This document shows positions 59,969 through 64,000 of a stretch of DNA of 64,000 bases, one piece after another; position 1 is the stretch's first letter, and every line of letters begins with the position of its first letter. A program made the position numbers and the translations under genes. The notes beneath the pieces were generated by a model. That model did no database searches and was not told the origin of the DNA. It was given only the letters and a program-made list of their open reading frames with translations. Origin of the DNA: Pseudophaeomoniella oleicola (taxonomy: Eukaryota > Ascomycota > Eurotiomycetes > Phaeomoniellales > Phaeomoniellaceae); the NCBI GenBank assembly GCA_003868215.1, contig QWDQ01000013.1, forward strand, positions 430,004-494,003, read 5' to 3'.

Positions 59969-62361
59969 GATGATCCGATGTAAAGAGCCAAACGGGAAGG
60001 GGGAGGGCGCAGGGACAGGAAAGCTACAGGAAGAGTAATGGGAATGGAAAGCTCCTGGCCTGAGGTGAGTGACACGTTGACTAACCTATATAGCTGCCAG
60101 TCAAAATAGTGGCAAAGCCATGACCCATTTGCATGTGTTCCTGCAGGCAGTGCATCTGCATCATAGCGATATCCTGGGAAGCATGCATATGGAGCCAGAC
60201 GACCCCTACAAGCATGCTTTTTGCGTCCCTCTTTGAGGCACGTCATGACAGACACTGCTCTTTGAGGTTTTCGACGACTCGGAGATGACGTGGGTTTACC
60301 AGAAATGGCTCTTAGGCACGAATCTAATAGTCTCCTAATTTGTCAAGAGGAGGAAAATGGTTCCGCCTCAGCTATTAGTAGAAGGGATCTAGGAAATCAT
60401 AGCTGCCGGAGGATGGAGGATGGAGGGGGTGAAGACAATAGGCTCGACTTGGTCCCGTGCTTCGAGAGGCGGGCGACTGGACTGCTCCGCGGGATGCAAA
60501 CGAAGGAAGAGACTAAGCGATTACCCAGATACGCACACACACATGGGCCGACGCAACTGGGAACGTTCTGATGAAAGAGAAGGTTTGTGGCAATGGGATG
60601 AGGTCTTTCGCTGATAACAAGTGAGGTAAGGTCGTTTGGAACGCGACCCGTACCCGCATATAATAGTCAAAGGGCCTAAGTTCTGCTGAGCACATTTGAT
60701 TCGCTGACTGAGCCGTCTTTCGACCTTTTGGTCAACTAGGCTCACTAGATCACCTCGAATTGGTAGTCGAGCAGATGGCCCGGTCGATCTAATTAATTGG
60801 TGTTCCTTAGTGGGAGATGACGAGGTTGAGATTTGGAATCGTGAATAGTAATATTACTATTACATAGTATTACTACGACGGTGAGAGAGCGGAACTACGT
60901 AGACGACCAACATCCTTGTGGAGCAGCAGGTACAACGTACAGCAGGCGTCTTCCCCCATACTACGTAGTAATACCAATCTATTGCACTGCATCCGATCCA
61001 GAAGAGTCCCCTCAAGTCCGAACGTGCCGAGTCAAGAACTCAAATGTTTTCGTGCAAGCATCATGGTATGTCCCTTTTCGCTTTCTTCTACCAATGCAGT
61101 CAAAGATCGTCGTTGAAACGTTCTCACTTCCCGAGAAAGAAAGAAAAACAAAGCAAGCTCTCCCAAAGTGTTGTCCCCAATGTGTATGCACGAGGGGGCA
61201 TCATGTGACCGCATTGGGTCAGGATTGATAGTCCACCGCTCTGACGTTATCGATCCTATGCCAGCGAAAGGTCGAACACTTGCTAGGTGGTACTGTATAA
61301 CTAGGCTGACTGACCCTTGATCATCTCACGTTTGCGCCGAGCCGATGCAATGGTATTTGACAGCGGGTGGAACTATTGTACAAACACCGAGGGATTTACT
61401 CAGCACTCTACTCTCACCTAACGATGATCTACATCTAGACATCGAATGGCTACTTCCGATGTACCAAAGTAATTGTCAGCATCCCAGCACCGGAGAACGG
61501 AAACCGATAGATGTGTGGGAATAGAGAGAGGAGCAGAAATAATCCCGGTGGTGGCGCACGAGATTGTCGAATCCTCGCTCGATTACATGTAAACAAAGAC
61601 AGGGATCCTTTTGAGATGCAACCTGCACCACCACCCCCTCCTTCATCCATCCTGCAGGGAACAATAACAAGGAAAACGATCACCCTTTTTTTCCGAATGT
61701 CAGGTGTGCATTCGGAACCACCGGTCGTTGTCCACTCAAGTCGCGCGAAGCGTGGCGGTCAAGAAACGAAACCAAAAGAAAAAAAAAAGGCTTCGCTTAT
61801 ACATGCGAACTGAGCTTTTCAAGAACCTTATCATGCCGACGTTGTTGATGCATGGTAGATCACACGCATACACACACTTCATAAGGCCATGCAGTGAGAT
61901 ATTCAACCCTACCTAACAGTTGCTAGCAGGTGAGTCCTAGAGATGGTATGCAGGAACGTTCATATATTCGGAGCATTGTACCTAGTCGAGCCACAAAGAC
62001 CTATGATCGAACGGTGTCTCCAGCACAAGTATCTGTAATTCCGGAGCGTGTCCACCGGCCAACCATGATTGACGAGTCCACGCTTCACCCTTAGCGAACA
62101 TCGCAAAGATTACATTGCATGCGCTGCTGACCGGTAGCGACACACGCAGGTAGGAATGGCAAGCACATGGAAACACCGATTGGTTCAAGTTCCGTCGTCT
62201 ACATTGTTAAACGACCTAGCCCATGCCTTTTGCTCTCAGCCAACCTCTTCTCAATTCAACTCGTTACCTACTCATTTAAGGGGTACGGTGTCGGTGAGGA
62301 GAGAGCCTCCCATTCTAGATAATTCGGTTAGTGAATTCTCGTGAGCCGGTAGGAAAAGACT
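59969..62361. other. Gene-poor 2.4-kb region
   Basis: This region lies between the start of the secreted hydrolase gene and the 3' end of the aldo-keto reductase gene. An exact TACTACGTAGTA copy is at 60959-60970, next to an AT-rich segment with several ACTA/TAGT half-sites (60845-60905). No open frame here is supportable. Confidence 0.5.
60959..60970. repeat. TACTACGTAGTA palindrome, copy 5
   Basis: This is an exact copy in the gene-poor region between the secreted hydrolase and aldo-keto reductase genes. Confidence 0.85.
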
Positions 62362-63463
62362 TTACCCTTCTGGATATCGACCACCCTCGGGCTTATTGCT
62401 GTCCACTATCTTCCGGATTTCGGCCACCTCAGCCTCTGATAGCTTTACATCGAGGGCTCCCATATTTTCCTTGAAGTTTGCCAGCGATGTTGTTCCAGGA
62501 ATAGGGATGATGTCGTCTCCTTGCGCCATGAGCCATGCAAGCGTCAGTTGACCAGGTGTGCAGCCCTTTTTCTTCGCAATCTCAACGAGACTTTCTGTGA
62601 GCACAATATTCTTGTGGAAGTTCTCGGGTCTGAACCTGGGGGCTATGGACCTGAAGTCTCCTTGGGGCAAGTCCTCCGGGCTCTTCCAACGGCCAGTCAA
62701 GAAACCTCGACCAAGAGGAGAATAGGCAACAACTGCAACACCGAACTCTCTCGCAGTCTTGAGGATATCGAACTGTTCGATCTCGAGAGCCCATGGACTA
62801 TACTCCATCTGAACGGCATCGACGTGCTCAACAGCGCATGCTCTCCTCAGAGTGTTTGCTGAAACCTCACTCACACCAATGGCCTTGATTTTGCCTTCTT
62901 TCTTCAGTTCAGCCATCGCCTTGATAGTAATCTCGATCGGCTGATTCTTATCGACACGGTGGCAGTAGTACAGATCAATGTAATCGGTGCCCAGTCTCGA
63001 CATGCTGCTGGCCAAGGATTCTTTGATGTATTCCGGATCATTCCTCATGGTTTTGGCACCGAACTTTGTGGCAAGAAAGATCTCGCTTCTCTTTCCCGTG
63101 CGCTTGAACCATCTGATTTAACCACATGAGCATTTATCCAGCTCTAATATTCCGGCAGGAGCTTCAATAAAAAAAAAAAAAGGGCATCTACTCACTTCCC
63201 AATAAGATCCTCGCTATCGCCATATAGATCCGACGAATCCCAAAACGTCTCCCCCGCAGCATAGATATCATCGAGCAATTTGAGCCGCTCCTCGTCACTT
63301 TTGATCGGTCCATAGAATGCGCTCAATCCCATCGTACCATAGCCCTTGACAACAATCAATTTTCACCCCTTTAAAATCTAATCCGGAGCGATTAGTCACT
63401 TACCAGACGAGTAACCTTGGGCCCATCCTTGCCCAAGGACGTGGTTTGTACTTTTGCAGCCAT
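62362..63463 (-). CDS. Aldo-keto reductase, AKR13/YakC type
   Basis: Exons at 63404-63463, 63196-63344 and 62362-63112 (introns 59 and 83 bp) give 319 residues. The start reads MAAKVQTTSLGKDGPKVTRL. The catalytic tetrad is present: Asp in FWDSSDLYGDSE, Tyr in the same segment, Lys in LATKFG and His in LYYCHRVD. The barrel continues through GVSEVSANTLRRA, MEYSPWALE and VVAYSPLGRGFLTG. The NADPH-binding end IPIPGTTSLANFKENMGA is intact. The family reduces aldehydes or ketones with NADPH; the substrate is unknown. The upstream acceptor region contains a poly-A run on the plus strand near 63169. The AYSPLGRGFLTG and PGTT motifs fit the AKR13 group. Confidence 0.92.
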
Positions 63464-64000
63464 CGCGGGGTGGGACGTAAGGTAGTAAGTAGGTAGCTCT
63501 TGATGGTTATCGAGGGGTTTCTAATTTTCAATAATATAATAATTTCCAGAATAATGTAGTGAATCAGTTAAAAATACTACGTAGGCAGTAGTTGTGATGA
63601 AGTCAAGTCAAGTCAAGTTAATATTCTACTCTCTTCTTCTTCTTCTTCTTCTGCTGTTTCCTAATTCCATTCCCACATTTTTCCCATTCCCATCAATTAA
63701 TTACTTGTAACTACCGAGCTACCTAGGTAATCATCATCGACATACATCATAGGTAACTTAAAAAAAGGTAGAGGTAGAAAGAAAGCTGGAGTTAAGCCGG
63801 AGATAAGGCGAAAAACAAAAGGGTCCTTCCTTCCTTCCTTCCTTCCTTCCTTCCTTCCTTCCTCCTCGGGTGATGCAAACTTTCACATCTCCCGCATCAC
63901 ATTTCCATAATATTATAATAATAATACTGTAAACCTGGGGAAGCCCCCTACATCTTTGGATGACTAGGTAGATAGATGTGTTCTACAGCAGCAGCAGCAG
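63464..64000. other. Promoter region of the aldo-keto reductase with microsatellites
   Basis: This 537-bp stretch to the window edge contains a TCT run near 63634-63651, a TTCC run, AT-rich triplets near 63910 and a CAG run at the edge. No gene is visible. The CAG run at the right edge could be part of a coding Gln tract continuing outside the window. Confidence 0.5.
63823..63862. repeat. (TTCC)n tetranucleotide microsatellite
   Basis: About ten tandem TTCC units lie upstream of the aldo-keto reductase gene. Confidence 0.95.

Noticed and set aside
62180-62200. tRNA-like GGTTCAAGTTCC word
   Set aside because: No acceptor, D or anticodon stem can be folded around it; no tRNA gene was found anywhere in the window.

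Overview
The window is nuclear DNA from a filamentous ascomycete (Pezizomycotina). The signs are introns mostly of 46 to 60 bp with GT..AG ends and CTRAY branch sites, single genes on alternating strands, and fungal families such as a SepH-type septation kinase, a Cdc25-type RasGEF, Med5 and NADP-glutamate dehydrogenase. I cannot fix the genus or class. I assembled about twenty protein genes by joining exons by eye. Nearly all joins keep frame and have recognisable splice sites.

Layout: 1-2204 (-) coiled-coil protein, cut by the window edge; 4414-5945 (-) V-ATPase subunit H; 6552-9156 (+) TMF/Sgm1-type Golgi coiled-coil protein; 9355-10368 (-) nucleoside hydrolase, divergent from a sugar MFS transporter at 10964-12578 (+); 13030-13974 (+) Nas6/gankyrin ankyrin protein; 14579-15235 (-) DUF4202-like protein; 16227-16541 (+) small disordered protein; 17252-19074 (-) disordered protein; 19848-21116 (+) dihydrofolate synthetase; 22005-26572 (+) SepH/Cdc7 kinase; 27324-28079 (+) sugar O-acetyltransferase; 29381-33527 (+) NLR-like protein; 33747-34577 (+) degenerate eEF1A-like G domain; 35467-38616 (+) MLH3; 39656-43218 (-) SH3-RasGEF; 48836-52258 (-) Mediator subunit 5; 52787-53533 (-) unknown protein; 54879-56397 (-) NADP-GDH; 58465-59968 (-) secreted alpha/beta hydrolase; 62362-63463 (-) aldo-keto reductase.

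Most of the window is conserved housekeeping sequence. The accessory part is 28.1-35.4 kb, between the acetyltransferase and MLH3. It holds an NLR-type gene (SesB-like alpha/beta hydrolase, NACHT ATPase, ankyrin repeats) whose third intron ends in AT where AG is expected. The next gene, 219 bp downstream on the same strand, reads through five exons as a shrunken eEF1A G domain in which the P-loop lysine, both switch regions and the NKxD aspartate are lost. This pseudo-GTPase beside an NLR is the most unusual thing I found.

Intergenic DNA is long between 43.2-48.8 kb and 56.4-62.4 kb. It carries an exact 12-bp palindrome, TACTACGTAGTA, at least five times, along with several microsatellites. 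I saw no tRNA, rRNA, CRISPR array or intact transposon.
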